A stretch of DNA of 64,000 bases from Streptantibioticus parmotrematis (GTDB taxonomy: Bacteria; Actinomycetota; Actinomycetes; Streptomycetales; Streptomycetaceae): positions 62,001-126,000 of the forward strand of contig NZ_JAINVZ010000011.1 in the NCBI RefSeq assembly GCF_019890615.1, in the 5' to 3' direction. Positions within the stretch are counted from its first letter, which is position 1. Each line of letters starts with the position of its first letter. Of the stretch, positions 16,329 to 24,280 are shown in pieces. The notes under the pieces were generated by a model that saw only the letters and a program-made list of their open reading frames with translations, had not been told where the DNA came from and made no database searches. The position numbers were made by a program, and so were the translations under genes.

Positions 16329-16985
16329 ATGTCCATCTTGTTGCGCGCGCCACAGCACACGGGGGCCTGGAACTGGGACCTGGAAGAGCACTTCGCGCCC
16401 GGCCTCGGATCCGCCCTCACAACGGCAGCCCGCATGGTGGAAGTCCTGCGTGAGCATGGACTGATGCACAGGGCTGAGGGGCTGCGGTGGGGCTGGTTCA
16501 CCAAGGGAATCGGCGGGCTGGGAATTACCACTGAATTCTCGCTCCTCAACAGGACACTCGATGACAAGGACCTCCCTCGCCGCATCCTGGGCTGCCGACC
16601 GGAGGAATTCCCCGAGGCGGAGATCCTGGGCATCTTCGTGCTCGGCAGGGGTACCTACATCGACGCGTCCGGCCGTGAGCATTCAGAAGACGGTCTGGTC
16701 GGGCTCATCATGCATCCCGCGGAGGACGGGCTGTCAGCAGTTCTGGAGGTCTACCACGACGTTTGGGCGGATTACGACTTCTTCGGCCGTCCCCACCCAC
16801 AGGTCTACGGGCACAACGCACCGCGCCTGTCCGCCGCTCTACGGGACCTCGACGCGCTGCTCGGAGTTCCGGCGGATCCCGGGGAGTCGACGTACTTCGG
16901 CGTGACGGAAGGCTACGGGTTGGCCCGCACCGAGCCGGACGAACTGATCGACGGCCTGGGGCTCGACCGGTCGGACAAGCTCTGA
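16329..16985 (+). CDS. Orphan family protein C, probable immunity protein
   Basis: 218 residues, intact paralogue of protein A. Conserved blocks: LLRAPQHTGAWNWDLEEH, WGWFTKG, GRGTYIDASGREHSED, VYHDVWADYDFFGRPHPQVY, HNAPRLSAALRDLDALLGVP and PGESTYFGVTEGYGLA. AGGAG precedes the ATG by 5 bases. It follows a possible nuclease-toxin remnant and precedes a broken Imm49 gene. No signal peptide, membrane segment or enzymatic motif is seen. The function is inferred from context only. Confidence 0.7.
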   Translation: MSILLRAPQHTGAWNWDLEEHFAPGLGSALTTAARMVEVLREHGLMHRAEGLRWGWFTKGIGGLGITTEFSLLNRTLDDKDLPRRILGCRPEEFPEAEILGIFVLGRGTYIDASGREHSEDGLVGLIMHPAEDGLSAVLEVYHDVWADYDFFGRPHPQVYGHNAPRLSAALRDLDALLGVPADPGESTYFGVTEGYGLARTEPDELIDGLGLDRSDKL

Positions 16986-17048
16986 TCGACATGGCTCCGG
17001 GGGCCGCGCTTGGCCGGTCCCGGAGCCACGACTCCTCCTCAACCGGTG

Positions 17049-17756
17049 GGCTTCGGCGCGGAGCGGCCAACAGACCTGTACCTGCGGATCAGGCTGGGGA
17101 TGGATCCCGACGGGGCGCTGATCGAATCGTGGGAGGCAATGGTCACCGCGATGCAGGTGGGTTCCGCCATGTTCGCTGCCGCGGGGAATACCGAAGGCTC
17201 GGTGGAATGCCGGATCGACCACAAGGTGCGCACCATTCCGGCGGTCGGTCCGCAGTATTTCGCTCACCCCGGTAGTTGGCTCACCGCCTTCTGGCATGCC
17301 ATCGTCTGCCGGGACCAGCAACGCATGCACCAGCTGTGCTCCTTCAGCCTCGATCGACTGCGTGCCTCCGAGGTCACCATCGACGAATTCCAGTACCACT
17401 GGGTCGACACCCTCCAGACCTACGGACCGAACGTCCCTGTCTCGTCGAGGAGTTGACCACCACCTTCGACACCTCGCACCCCGATGTCGCCCGCGTCGCC
17501 CCCCGCGACCTGCTCGACCAGCAGCTCTACCCGCCCATCAACCTCTACCGCCGCTTCGTCCGCCGCGATCACGAGGGCTTCAACCAAGCACTCCTGGAGG
17601 CGTTGGAAGCCCATAAGTCCTACTGGACGGCGGACGAGGACCGCGAAGAGTCGGTCGAAGGGTCCCTCGCCCTCGGCCTCCTGGCGATCGGCTATCTCGC
17701 CTACGACGCGGGGTTTCCCATCGAGGTCGAATCGCCCTACCTTCCCCAGCACTTCC
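17049..17756 (+). pseudogene. Imm49 family immunity gene, truncated at both ends and frameshifted
   Basis: The first frame gives ESWEAMVTAMQVGSAMFAAA, SVECRIDHKVRTIPA, GPQYFAHPGSWLTAFWHAIV and FQYHWVDTLQTY. One base is missing after TAC at 17421-17423; restoring it gives TYWTERPCLVEELTTTFDTS. The next frame continues APRDLLDQQLYPPINLYRRF, SYWTADEDREESVEGSLALG and FPIEVESPYLPQHF. These are signature segments of Imm49 proteins. The start region is lost and the last few residues are replaced by EccC sequence. The gene is therefore inactive. Confidence 0.75.
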
Positions 17757-18163
17757 GAGCGGGTGCGGGCGGTGCGGGTGCTGCCCGCCGAACTGCCCGA
17801 GGCCGCGCTCCCCGGGGTCTCCGCCGAGCCCCGCCGCATGCCGGCCGGACTCGGCAACCACTGTCCCCCTTCCTGCCGTTCGTGCCCTCCGCGCCCGACA
17901 TCGGCCTGCACTTCGTGATCACCCGCCGGGTGGCGGGCGCCTCGCGCGGCCTGTACGACCCGTTCCTCCAGGCCCTGCGGGAGAGCGGCACGTCGGGGCT
18001 GATCCTCTCCGGCGACCGCACCGAGGGCCCGTTGCTGTCCGGCGTCGCGGCCGGACCGCGGCCTCCCGGGCGCGGCACGCTGGTGCGGCGCGGGGAGTCC
18101 CCGCGGCTGGTGCAGACCGCGTTCGTCCCCGTCGCCCCTTCGCACCCCCGGGAACACCAGTGA
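17757..18163 (+). pseudogene. eccC: Type VII secretion ATPase EccC, C-terminal remnant with internal deletion
   Basis: One frame reads RVRAVRVLPAELPEAALPGV and SAEPRRMPAGLGN, the linker before the third EccC ATPase module. The nucleotide-binding middle is absent, and another frame then gives LPFVPSAPDIGLHFVITRRV, AGASRGLYDPFLQALRESG and LSGDRTEGPLLSGVAAGPRP with PPGRGTLVRRG, the end of EccC. In intact EccC these parts are separated by roughly 70-100 residues holding the Walker A motif. The junction with the Imm49 remnant is at about 17745-17756. EccC drives ESX-type secretion; this copy cannot. Confidence 0.75.
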
Positions 18164-18351
18164 CCACGGACTTCATCGCGCTGACCCCGCGCATGCCCGA
18201 CCCGCGCACCATGGCGGCGGCCTTCGTCAGCCATCTCGCCCGGGAGCTCGACGGGCGGGTCTGGCCGCCCGGCCGCGAGGTGCCGACGGCGGCGGCCCGC
18301 ACGCCCGGCACCGTGCCGCCGCCCGCCCCGGAACCGGTCGCCGCGCGGTAG
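18160..18351 (+). pseudogene. DUF6177-like type VII secretion-associated protein, truncated
   Basis: 63 residues. GTG 18160 overlaps the EccC remnant stop in a GTGA, the coupling expected in an intact operon. The start TTDFIALTPRMPDPRT matches the N terminus I associate with DUF6177 proteins of Streptomyces ESX loci, which are much longer. After residue 25 the sequence (FVSHLARELDGRVWPPG) looks like a jump to the C-terminal part, followed by a Pro/Ala tail. A parallel internal deletion with the EccC remnant is likely. Confidence 0.5.
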
Positions 18352-18476
18352 CCCCGCCCCCGTATCGCGGATCACACCGCCCCCTGGAATGCCATGACCC
18401 ACCGGCCGGTTGGGGATTGTCAGTGCGGCGCGCGCGGTGTGCGTCGTGGACCGGATCGTTCTTGCGAGGAGTACCC

Positions 18477-19601
18477 GTGACCCTCACCGCCTCCGCCGGC
18501 CGTGCCGCGGACATACTGTCCCGGCCGGTCTCGATCAACGGCCTCAAGGTCGCCAACCGCATCGCGATGGCCCCCATGACGCGGCAGTTCTCCCCGGGCG
18601 GCGTGCCCGGCGAGGACGTCGTGTCGTACTACGCGCGCCGGGCCGCCGCCGGTGTCGGGCTGATCGTCACCGAGGGCACCTACGTCGACCACCCCTCGGC
18701 CGGCGACAGCGACCGCATCCCGCGCTTCCACGGCGAGGAGCAGCTCGCGGGCTGGGCGAGGGTCGCCGAGGCGGTACGGGCCGCGGGCGGCGCGATCCTT
18801 CCGCAGCTGTGGCACATCGGGATGCGCCGCGCGCCGGGCCGCCCGCCGTTCGCGGACGCGGTCCCGGTCGGGCCGTCGGGCCTGCGCGTGGACGGCACCG
18901 AGGGCGAGGGGCGGGCGATGACCCGTCAGGACCTCGACGACGTGATCGGCGCATTCGCCCGTGCGGCGGCCGACGCGGAGCGCATCGGCTTCCACGGCGT
19001 CGAACTGCACGGCGCGCACGGCTACCTCATCGACCAGTTCCTGTGGTCGCGCACCAACCGGCGCACCGACGCGTACGGCGGCGACCCGGTCGCCCGCACG
19101 CGGTTCGCGGCCGAGGTGGTGGCGGCCGTGCGGGAGGCGGTGTCGCCGACGTTCCCGGTGGTCCTGCGCTACTCGCTGTGGAAGATGAACGCCTACGACG
19201 AGCGCCTCGCGGACACCCCGGAGCAGCTGGAGGCGATCCTCACCCCGCTGTCCGAGGCCGGGGTGGACGCCTTCCACGCCTCGACCCGCCGCTACTGGGA
19301 CCCGGCCTTCGACGGCTCGGACCTCAACCTGGCGGGCTGGACGAAGAAGCTCACCGGCAAGCCGGTCATCACCGTGGGATCGGTCGGCCTGAACGAGGAG
19401 TTCAGCGCCTCCTTCCGGGGCAAGGGCTCGTCCGTCCGCGGCATCGAGGACCTGCTCGACCGCCTGGAGCGCGACGAGTTCGACCTGGTCGCGGTGGGCC
19501 GCGCACTCCTCCAGGACCCCGAGTGGGCCGCGAAGGTCCTGTCCGGCCGCTTCACGGACCTGGCCCCGTACGACGCGGAGTCCCTGAAGTCCTTGAGCTG
19601 A
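18477..19601 (+). CDS. NADH:flavin oxidoreductase / Old Yellow Enzyme family
   Basis: 374 residues, a cytosolic FMN TIM-barrel ene-reductase that reduces activated C=C bonds with NAD(P)H. Landmarks: NRIAMAPMTRQFSPGG, LPQLWHIGMRR, FHGVELHGAHGYLIDQFLW, RTDAYGGDPVARTRF, VVLRYSLWK and VGRALLQDPEW. GTG 18477 is chosen because GAGGAG lies 5-6 bases upstream; an in-frame GTG at 18417 lacks one. It is transcribed alone between type VII remnants and the type VII substrate operon. Confidence 0.93.
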   Translation: MTLTASAGRAADILSRPVSINGLKVANRIAMAPMTRQFSPGGVPGEDVVSYYARRAAAGVGLIVTEGTYVDHPSAGDSDRIPRFHGEEQLAGWARVAEAVRAAGGAILPQLWHIGMRRAPGRPPFADAVPVGPSGLRVDGTEGEGRAMTRQDLDDVIGAFARAAADAERIGFHGVELHGAHGYLIDQFLWSRTNRRTDAYGGDPVARTRFAAEVVAAVREAVSPTFPVVLRYSLWKMNAYDERLADTPEQLEAILTPLSEAGVDAFHASTRRYWDPAFDGSDLNLAGWTKKLTGKPVITVGSVGLNEEFSASFRGKGSSVRGIEDLLDRLERDEFDLVAVGRALLQDPEWAAKVLSGRFTDLAPYDAESLKSLS

Positions 19602-19728
19602 GACGGCTGCGCCGAGACCCGGCCCCCGTGCGATCGCCCATCTGGCGTGCTGACGGGGGCCGTTGGCCATCCGTCGCGTCCCGGTAGCATCGCGAACCGG
19701 ATCCGTCGGAGGGGAAGGGGCGGTAGGC

Positions 19729-20136
19729 ATGCCATCGACGAGACGCGGACTCAGTTACTGGGCGTACGGGGATTACGAGACACCAGCCGAGTCCGGTGCC
19801 TCCAGCGCCGGACAATCGGCCGACAGCAGTGAGGGCTTGCTCTTCGTACCCGCGCATCCGCAGCGGTCGGCTGACGGCAGTGTTGCCACGGGCCACGTGG
19901 TCTTCGAACTCCTCGAAGGTCCTGAAGGGCCGGTCCCTGTCGGGTTCACCGAACTGGGCCTGCTGACAGAACGGTTGGGCAGCGCGCAGCCGTGGGCCGC
20001 TGCCCGTGCACCGGAGTTCGTCGCGCTGATGCGTCGCGCGGGACTGGGCCCGGTCCACCTCGATCCCGACATCGCCCCGCACGCCCGCCGCTGGACGGAG
20101 AAGGACCTCGACCAGTACAGGACGGAGAAGTCGTGA
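19729..20136 (+). CDS. SAV_915/SseB-like small protein of a type VII substrate operon
   Basis: 135 residues. ATG follows GGGGAAGGGGCGG. After a polar N terminus, GLLFVPAHPQRSADGSVATG, VVFELLEG, VPVGFTELGLLTERLGSAQP and VHLDPDIAPHARRW match the beta-rich SseB/SAV_915 pattern of Streptomyces proteins found beside ESX substrates. Its stop overlaps the start of the next gene in GTGA. The role is unknown, perhaps a chaperone or accessory of the substrate encoded downstream. Confidence 0.65.
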   Translation: MPSTRRGLSYWAYGDYETPAESGASSAGQSADSSEGLLFVPAHPQRSADGSVATGHVVFELLEGPEGPVPVGFTELGLLTERLGSAQPWAAARAPEFVALMRRAGLGPVHLDPDIAPHARRWTEKDLDQYRTEKS

Positions 20137-20432
20137 GCGCCGATCTCCAGCTGGTCCTGAGTGACCTGAAGAGCATGTCGGGCACTTTCACCCAGCAGTC
20201 CAAGGTCTACCGGGACGTCAAGCCGAAAATCACTCCACCGATCGCGGACAGCGGTGACGACGGCCTCGACCAGTTGATCAGGATGGTCATGGAGACGATC
20301 GACGGGTTGCACACCAAGATGTCCGACCTGATCGAGGAGCACGGAGAGAAGCTTGGTTACGCCCACGACTCCTTCCAGCGCCATGACATCGATGTGCACG
20401 GTGTCTTCGAAGACCTCATGCCCGATGAGTGA
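20133..20432 (+). CDS. WXG100-partner-like small helical protein (DUF6317-like)
   Basis: 99 residues. DLQLVLSDLKSMSGTFTQQS, a central GDDGLDQLIRMVMETIDGLH and a C-terminal KLGYAHDSFQRHDIDVHG make a helix-turn-helix hairpin of the size of ESAT-6-like partners. The resemblance to DUF6317 proteins is from memory of the pattern. GTG overlaps the previous stop by 4 bp and the next gene begins 35 bp on, so the three are one operon. It likely pairs with the WXG-type substrate. Confidence 0.65.
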   Translation: MSADLQLVLSDLKSMSGTFTQQSKVYRDVKPKITPPIADSGDDGLDQLIRMVMETIDGLHTKMSDLIEEHGEKLGYAHDSFQRHDIDVHGVFEDLMPDE

Positions 20433-20470
20433 GAAGACCTCGAACTCGATGAATGAGGAGACGGGGCGTG

Positions 20471-21757
20471 ATGGGTGACAGTTGGGTCGGCGGGGACATA
20501 GCGGGGCTCCAGCACATGGGGCAGACGCTGACCTCGGCACAGCACGACCTGGAAGGTGTGGTCAAACCCCTGAGCGGGAAGGTGGACGCCCTCGTCGGCG
20601 ACGCGGGGTGGAAAGGGGAGGCGGCGGAGGAATTCCGGCGCAAGTGGAGTGACGACGCGCTCACGGCCGGCGCCCTGTCCACCTTCGTGGGCGAGATCGG
20701 TGCCACACTGACGCAACTGGCCGACAACCTCTCGTCGGCGGAGAACGCTCTCTACAACGCGGCACACGAGGCGCAGCGACAGGGCGTCGCAGTCGGCCCG
20801 AAGGGCGAGCCGCAGCCGCTCATGACGAGCGACCCGCCCAGCATTGCCGATCAGAAGGCCATCGCTGGCCTCAAGGAGTACGACATCGTCTACAGGACGA
20901 TCGTGCAGTCCGCCCAGCAGGCCCGGCTCGACGCCGCCGAGCGCCTCAAGAAGCTGTATGACGACGTGAACCCCGACGGGTCGATGAAGAAGGCGGACCA
21001 GGCGACCGTCTCCGCCCTTCTGCGCGACCTGTACGCGGTCAAGGACGACATGCGGTCGGCGGCGGCCGAGAAGGCCGAAGCCGAGTTGAAGCGCGCGTCG
21101 GCACAGACCGACAGCGCGTACGACGCGTTGAGCGCCGAGCAGCGGAAGCTGAAGGCTGCCGGCAAGGGGATCCCCGCGGACCTCCCCGAGGACGCCGCCT
21201 ACCGGCAGTCGATGCACGAGGTCAAGACCCTCTACACGCAGCTCGACTCCATCGAGCACAGCCGCACCACCTTCGACAAGGCCGTCAACTACAAACTCAC
21301 CGACGCCGTGCGCGACTACAGGATCGTCGAAGGCGCGGACAAGCTGCCCGACTTCCTCAAGGACGTTCCGGTCCTGGACATCGCGGCGGCCACCGCCGCG
21401 GCGGGGTTCGAGGCCGACGAGGACCATGAGAAGGGCTGGTCGTGGACGCATTCCGTAGTGGTGGACGGCGGCGCCGCCCTCGGCGGGCTGGCGGCGGGTG
21501 CGGCGGTCGTGGCCGCGGCGCCTGAGGAACTCGTGGGTGGTGCCGCCGCGGCGACCGGTGCCGCCGTGGCGGGGGGCGTGATGCTGGTGACCGTGGGCGT
21601 CGACAAGGCGTTCCACGAGCACTGGAGCGAGGACATCCACGACCACGGCGTCCTCGGTGGCGTCGCCCACGGCACGGCCGACGTCGCCTCGGGATCGTGC
21701 AAAACCGTGTGGGGCGCCATGAAGGGACTGGGCAGTGGCATCGCGAATGTCTTCTGA
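20471..21757 (+). CDS. WXG100-domain protein, probable type VII secretion substrate
   Basis: 428 residues. The N-terminal 100 residues are WXG100-like: helix, GDAGWKGEAAEEFRRKW turn with the W-x-G, helix. A long charged coiled region (150-290) follows. Residues about 305-400 are a hydrophobic Gly/Ala segment (GGLAAGAAVVAAAPEELVGG, AGGVMLVTVG) that could insert in a membrane. No nuclease motif is seen. GTG 20468, 7 bases after GAGGAG, may be the true start. The next gene overlaps by 11 bp and encodes a membrane protein that could be its immunity partner. Confidence 0.7.
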   Translation: MGDSWVGGDIAGLQHMGQTLTSAQHDLEGVVKPLSGKVDALVGDAGWKGEAAEEFRRKWSDDALTAGALSTFVGEIGATLTQLADNLSSAENALYNAAHEAQRQGVAVGPKGEPQPLMTSDPPSIADQKAIAGLKEYDIVYRTIVQSAQQARLDAAERLKKLYDDVNPDGSMKKADQATVSALLRDLYAVKDDMRSAAAEKAEAELKRASAQTDSAYDALSAEQRKLKAAGKGIPADLPEDAAYRQSMHEVKTLYTQLDSIEHSRTTFDKAVNYKLTDAVRDYRIVEGADKLPDFLKDVPVLDIAAATAAAGFEADEDHEKGWSWTHSVVVDGGAALGGLAAGAAVVAAAPEELVGGAAAATGAAVAGGVMLVTVGVDKAFHEHWSEDIHDHGVLGGVAHGTADVASGSCKTVWGAMKGLGSGIANVF

Positions 21758-22274
21758 ACGGCCCTCCCGGGGCGCACTCGGCGTCGAACCACAGCGTGTA
21801 CGGGGTCTCGGGACGACCTGGGTCGAGCGGGGTAAGGCCTACTGGGTCCGCCGGAGCTGGCTTCTCCTCGTCCGTCTGATCATGGTGCTGAGCAGCGCAC
21901 TCCTGGCTGGAGCGGGGTGGCGGACGCTGGTCGGGGCCTCGTGGGCGGCCGGGTGGCGGGGTGCGCTGGACGTCGCAACTGGTCTGATCGTCGTCGTGGG
22001 GATGCTGGCCGCCGCCCGGGACGTCCTCACGGCCTACAGGCTGCGACTTACACCGCAGGAGTGGCGGGCGCGCAACGCCGAGCGTCGGGCCAGGCATCCG
22101 TTCCTGACCGCCCCGGCCGTGGTCAACACGCTCGTCCTGGTGTGCCTTCCGGTCTCCGGGCCGCTTCTCCTCGGCTACCTGGCCGTCTACCTGATCGGCG
22201 TCTCATGCGGGCGCGAACTGCCCGCGGAACGCGGGGCGCGGGCGGACCTCGAACGGCGGGCCGGGATGTCCTGA
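21747..22274 (+). CDS. Membrane protein, last gene of type VII substrate operon
   Basis: 175 residues from ATG 21747, overlapping the upstream gene by 11 bp. Hydrophobic segments: SWLLLVRLIMVLSSALLAGA, ATGLIVVVGMLAAARDVLTA, and VVNTLVLVCLPVSGPLLLGYLAVYL in part. A cytosolic basic stretch (LRLTPQEWRARNAERRARHP) lies between the second and third. No known family is recognised. Tight coupling to a WXG substrate suggests an immunity or export-accessory role. Confidence 0.65.
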   Translation: MSSERPSRGALGVEPQRVRGLGTTWVERGKAYWVRRSWLLLVRLIMVLSSALLAGAGWRTLVGASWAAGWRGALDVATGLIVVVGMLAAARDVLTAYRLRLTPQEWRARNAERRARHPFLTAPAVVNTLVLVCLPVSGPLLLGYLAVYLIGVSCGRELPAERGARADLERRAGMS

Positions 22275-22321
22275 GCGTCGCGGACCACACGTGGCCGACG
22301 CGGGGGGGGCGCTTCCGGCAG

Positions 22322-22384
22322 GCGCGTTCCGGTCGTTCCGCTGGTTCAAGTCGTTCCGGGTGTTCCGGGTGTTCCGGTCAGGTG
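22322..22384. repeat. GTTCCG-based short repeats
   Basis: GTTCCGG or GTTCCGC recurs about every 9-15 bases, with GTTCCGGGT tandemly repeated, starting about 50 bases after the stop codon at 22274. The 162-bp gap holds no gene. Confidence 0.6.
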
Positions 22385-22436
22385 AACGTTCGAGTGGCGG
22401 CGGGCGAGGTGGGGAGGGGGCGTTTACGGTGGTTCG

Positions 22437-23078
22437 GTGTTGTTCGTTCCCTGGTGGGCCCTCGTCTCGTCCGGGTTCGCGCCCGTGGCGCTGGTCGCCG
22501 GGTGGTGGGTCGCCGAGGCGCTCCAGGGGCCCGCGTACGACCCGGTGACGCAGACGATCAGCGTGCTGGCGGCGGTGGGGGCTCCCGGCTACTGGGTGAT
22601 GACCTCGACCCTCATCGCGCTCGGCGTCTGCCACCTGCTGACCGCGCGCGGCCTGCGTCCCGCCGCACCGGCCGGGCGGCTGGCGCTGGCCGGGGGCGGG
22701 GTGGCGGCGATCGCGCTCACGCTGGTGCCCGCGCCGGTGAGCGGGGGCTCGCTGCGGCACGGTGCCGTCGTCGTGATCGGGTTCGCGCTGCTCGCCCTGT
22801 GGCCGGTGCTGGCGGCGGGCCGCGGTGCGGGCGTGCCGTGGGGGCTCAGGCCCGTGCCGACGCTGCTGGTGAGCGCGTTGATGTGCGCGGGGGCCGGGTG
22901 GTTCGTGCTGACGCTGCTGGACCACGGCCCGACCGGCGTGGCCGAACGCGTCCTGACGGAGGCGCAGACGCTGTGGCCGCTGGTCGTGGTCGTGTCGTGC
23001 CCGCGCGGCGGGACCGCGCGCGCCACGTCGCGTTCCCCGGGGCAGCCGCGGGGCGGCTCCGGGGAACGCGACGGGTGA
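22437..23078 (+). CDS. DUF998 domain membrane protein
   Basis: 213 residues, about six membrane spans. ALQGPAYDPVTQTISVLAAV near the N terminus is the DUF998 signature region, and the hydrophobic blocks WVMTSTLIALGVCHLLTA, LALAGGGVAAIALTLVPAPV, AVVVIGFALLALWPVLAA and TLLVSALMCAGAGWFVLTLL follow with normal spacing. The function of the family is unknown. GTG start; a GGGGAGGGGG stretch lies 15-25 bases upstream. The C terminus is a disordered Gly/Arg tail. Confidence 0.78.
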   Translation: MLFVPWWALVSSGFAPVALVAGWWVAEALQGPAYDPVTQTISVLAAVGAPGYWVMTSTLIALGVCHLLTARGLRPAAPAGRLALAGGGVAAIALTLVPAPVSGGSLRHGAVVVIGFALLALWPVLAAGRGAGVPWGLRPVPTLLVSALMCAGAGWFVLTLLDHGPTGVAERVLTEAQTLWPLVVVVSCPRGGTARATSRSPGQPRGGSGERDG

Positions 23079-23105
23079 CGGCTCGCGCGGACGGCGCGCT
23101 GCCGC

Positions 23106-24020
23106 TCAGGCCTCCAGGTCCGACTCGTCCGCGCCGGCGCGGCCGGGCTCGGCGGTCACCGAGCGCGCGTTGAGCACGTGACCGACGAACAGGTCGTAGG
23201 CCACCGCGCCGACCAGGCCGCCGACCAGCGGCCCGACGATCGGGATCCAGAAGTAGTGGTCGAACCACTGATAATGGCCGGGCAACGCGATGCTTCCCCA
23301 GCCCATGATGTACGTCCACAGCCTCGGGCCGAAGTCACGCGCCGGGTTGATCGCGTACCCGGCGTTGGTGCCGATGCTCAGGCCGATCGCCACGACGACC
23401 ATGCCGGTCAGGAACGGGCCGAGGTTCGCGGCGGGCGCGGTGTTGCGGGTGTCGATCAGCGCGCAGATCAGCATCAGCAGCACAGCGGTGCCGATGACCT
23501 GGTCGAGGAACGGGCCCCACCACGAATGCCCGAAGTACTGCGCCGGGAACGTGGCGAAGATGGAGAACGTGCCGAGCGACTTGTCTCTGGGCAGTCCCGC
23601 CTTCTGGTTGAACGCGTTGATCGCCCAGCTGTACGCGGAGAACACCACCGCCGCGCCGAGGAACGCGCCCACCAGTTGCGCGGCCCAGTAGGGGCCGACC
23701 TTCCGCCATGGGAACCCGCGCCGGGCGGCGAACGCCAGGGTCACCGCCGGATTGAGGTGGGCGCCGCTGATGCCGCCGGCCACGTAGACACCGAACACCA
23801 CCGCGAAGCCCCAACCGAAGGCGATGATCAGCCAGTTGCCCGGTCCGAAGGCGGTCACCTGCCGACCGGAGCCGGGAAGGCCCACCACCGCCACGGCCAC
23901 CGAGCCGGTACCCAGGACGATCAGGGTGAAGGTCCCCAGGAGTTCCGCGAGCAGCTCCCCGCCGAGGCCCTCCCGATAACCCCGACGCCGTGGAGTGCTC
24001 ACTTCCGCCGCTTGTGCCAT
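23106..24020 (-). CDS. glpF: MIP family aquaglyceroporin
   Basis: 304 residues, six membrane spans. The two channel boxes are present: HLNPAVTLAF and AINPARDFGPR. Asp after the second NPAR is the mark of glycerol facilitators rather than strict water channels. The cytosolic N and C termini are charged. No glycerol kinase or glycerol-3-phosphate dehydrogenase gene is adjacent, unlike the common glp operon. ATG 24023 is an alternative start one codon upstream. Confidence 0.88.
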   Translation of the reverse strand: MAQAAEVSTPRRRGYREGLGGELLAELLGTFTLIVLGTGSVAVAVVGLPGSGRQVTAFGPGNWLIIAFGWGFAVVFGVYVAGGISGAHLNPAVTLAFAARRGFPWRKVGPYWAAQLVGAFLGAAVVFSAYSWAINAFNQKAGLPRDKSLGTFSIFATFPAQYFGHSWWGPFLDQVIGTAVLLMLICALIDTRNTAPAANLGPFLTGMVVVAIGLSIGTNAGYAINPARDFGPRLWTYIMGWGSIALPGHYQWFDHYFWIPIVGPLVGGLVGAVAYDLFVGHVLNARSVTAEPGRAGADESDLEA

Positions 24021-24050
24021 CACTCCTCCAGACCTCGACAGTCCAGATTC

Positions 24051-24068
24051 AACCCTTTATCTAGGGTT
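24051..24068. promoter_or_regulatory. Putative operator upstream of the aquaglyceroporin gene
   Basis: AACCCT-TTATCT-AGGGTT is a perfect 6-bp inverted repeat with a 6-bp spacer, 31-48 bases upstream of the ATG at 24020. Its AT-rich centre lies where a -10 element is expected, so a repressor could block RNA polymerase here. Confidence 0.5.
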
Positions 24069-24143
24069 TACCACGGTTCTCCGTGTACCGCGATGGGAGC
24101 AACGTGACATGCGCCCTGGTCAGGGCTGTGGCAGGGGCCCTTT

Positions 24144-24263
24144 TCACGTCCAGGGTGCGGGGCCGGTGCCGGAGGCCCAGGCGGCCGGGGCGGTCTCGTC
24201 GAGGGGGCGGATGCCGACGATCTTCTGGACGTCGCCGGAGGGTTCCTGGCCCGTGGTCGTCAC
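24144..24263 (-). CDS. Possible small ORF (39 residues) after the SnoaL-like gene
   Basis: GTG 24263 to TGA. The peptide reads TTTGQEPSGDVQKIVGIRPL, then an Asp/Ala/Pro-rich end. Third codon positions are almost all G or C, as in real genes here. It begins 17 bases after the SnoaL-like gene. No family is recognised and no strong ribosome site is visible. It could be a genuine small gene or the remnant of a longer one. Confidence 0.35.
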   Translation of the reverse strand: MTTTGQEPSGDVQKIVGIRPLDETAPAAWASGTGPAPWT

Positions 24264-24280
24264 CCTGCCGGGTGCTCGCC

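Noticed and set aside
17757-18163. Fused Imm49-EccC protein as a real chimeric gene
   Set aside because: Two further frame changes and the loss of the ATPase centre show decay rather than a functional fusion.
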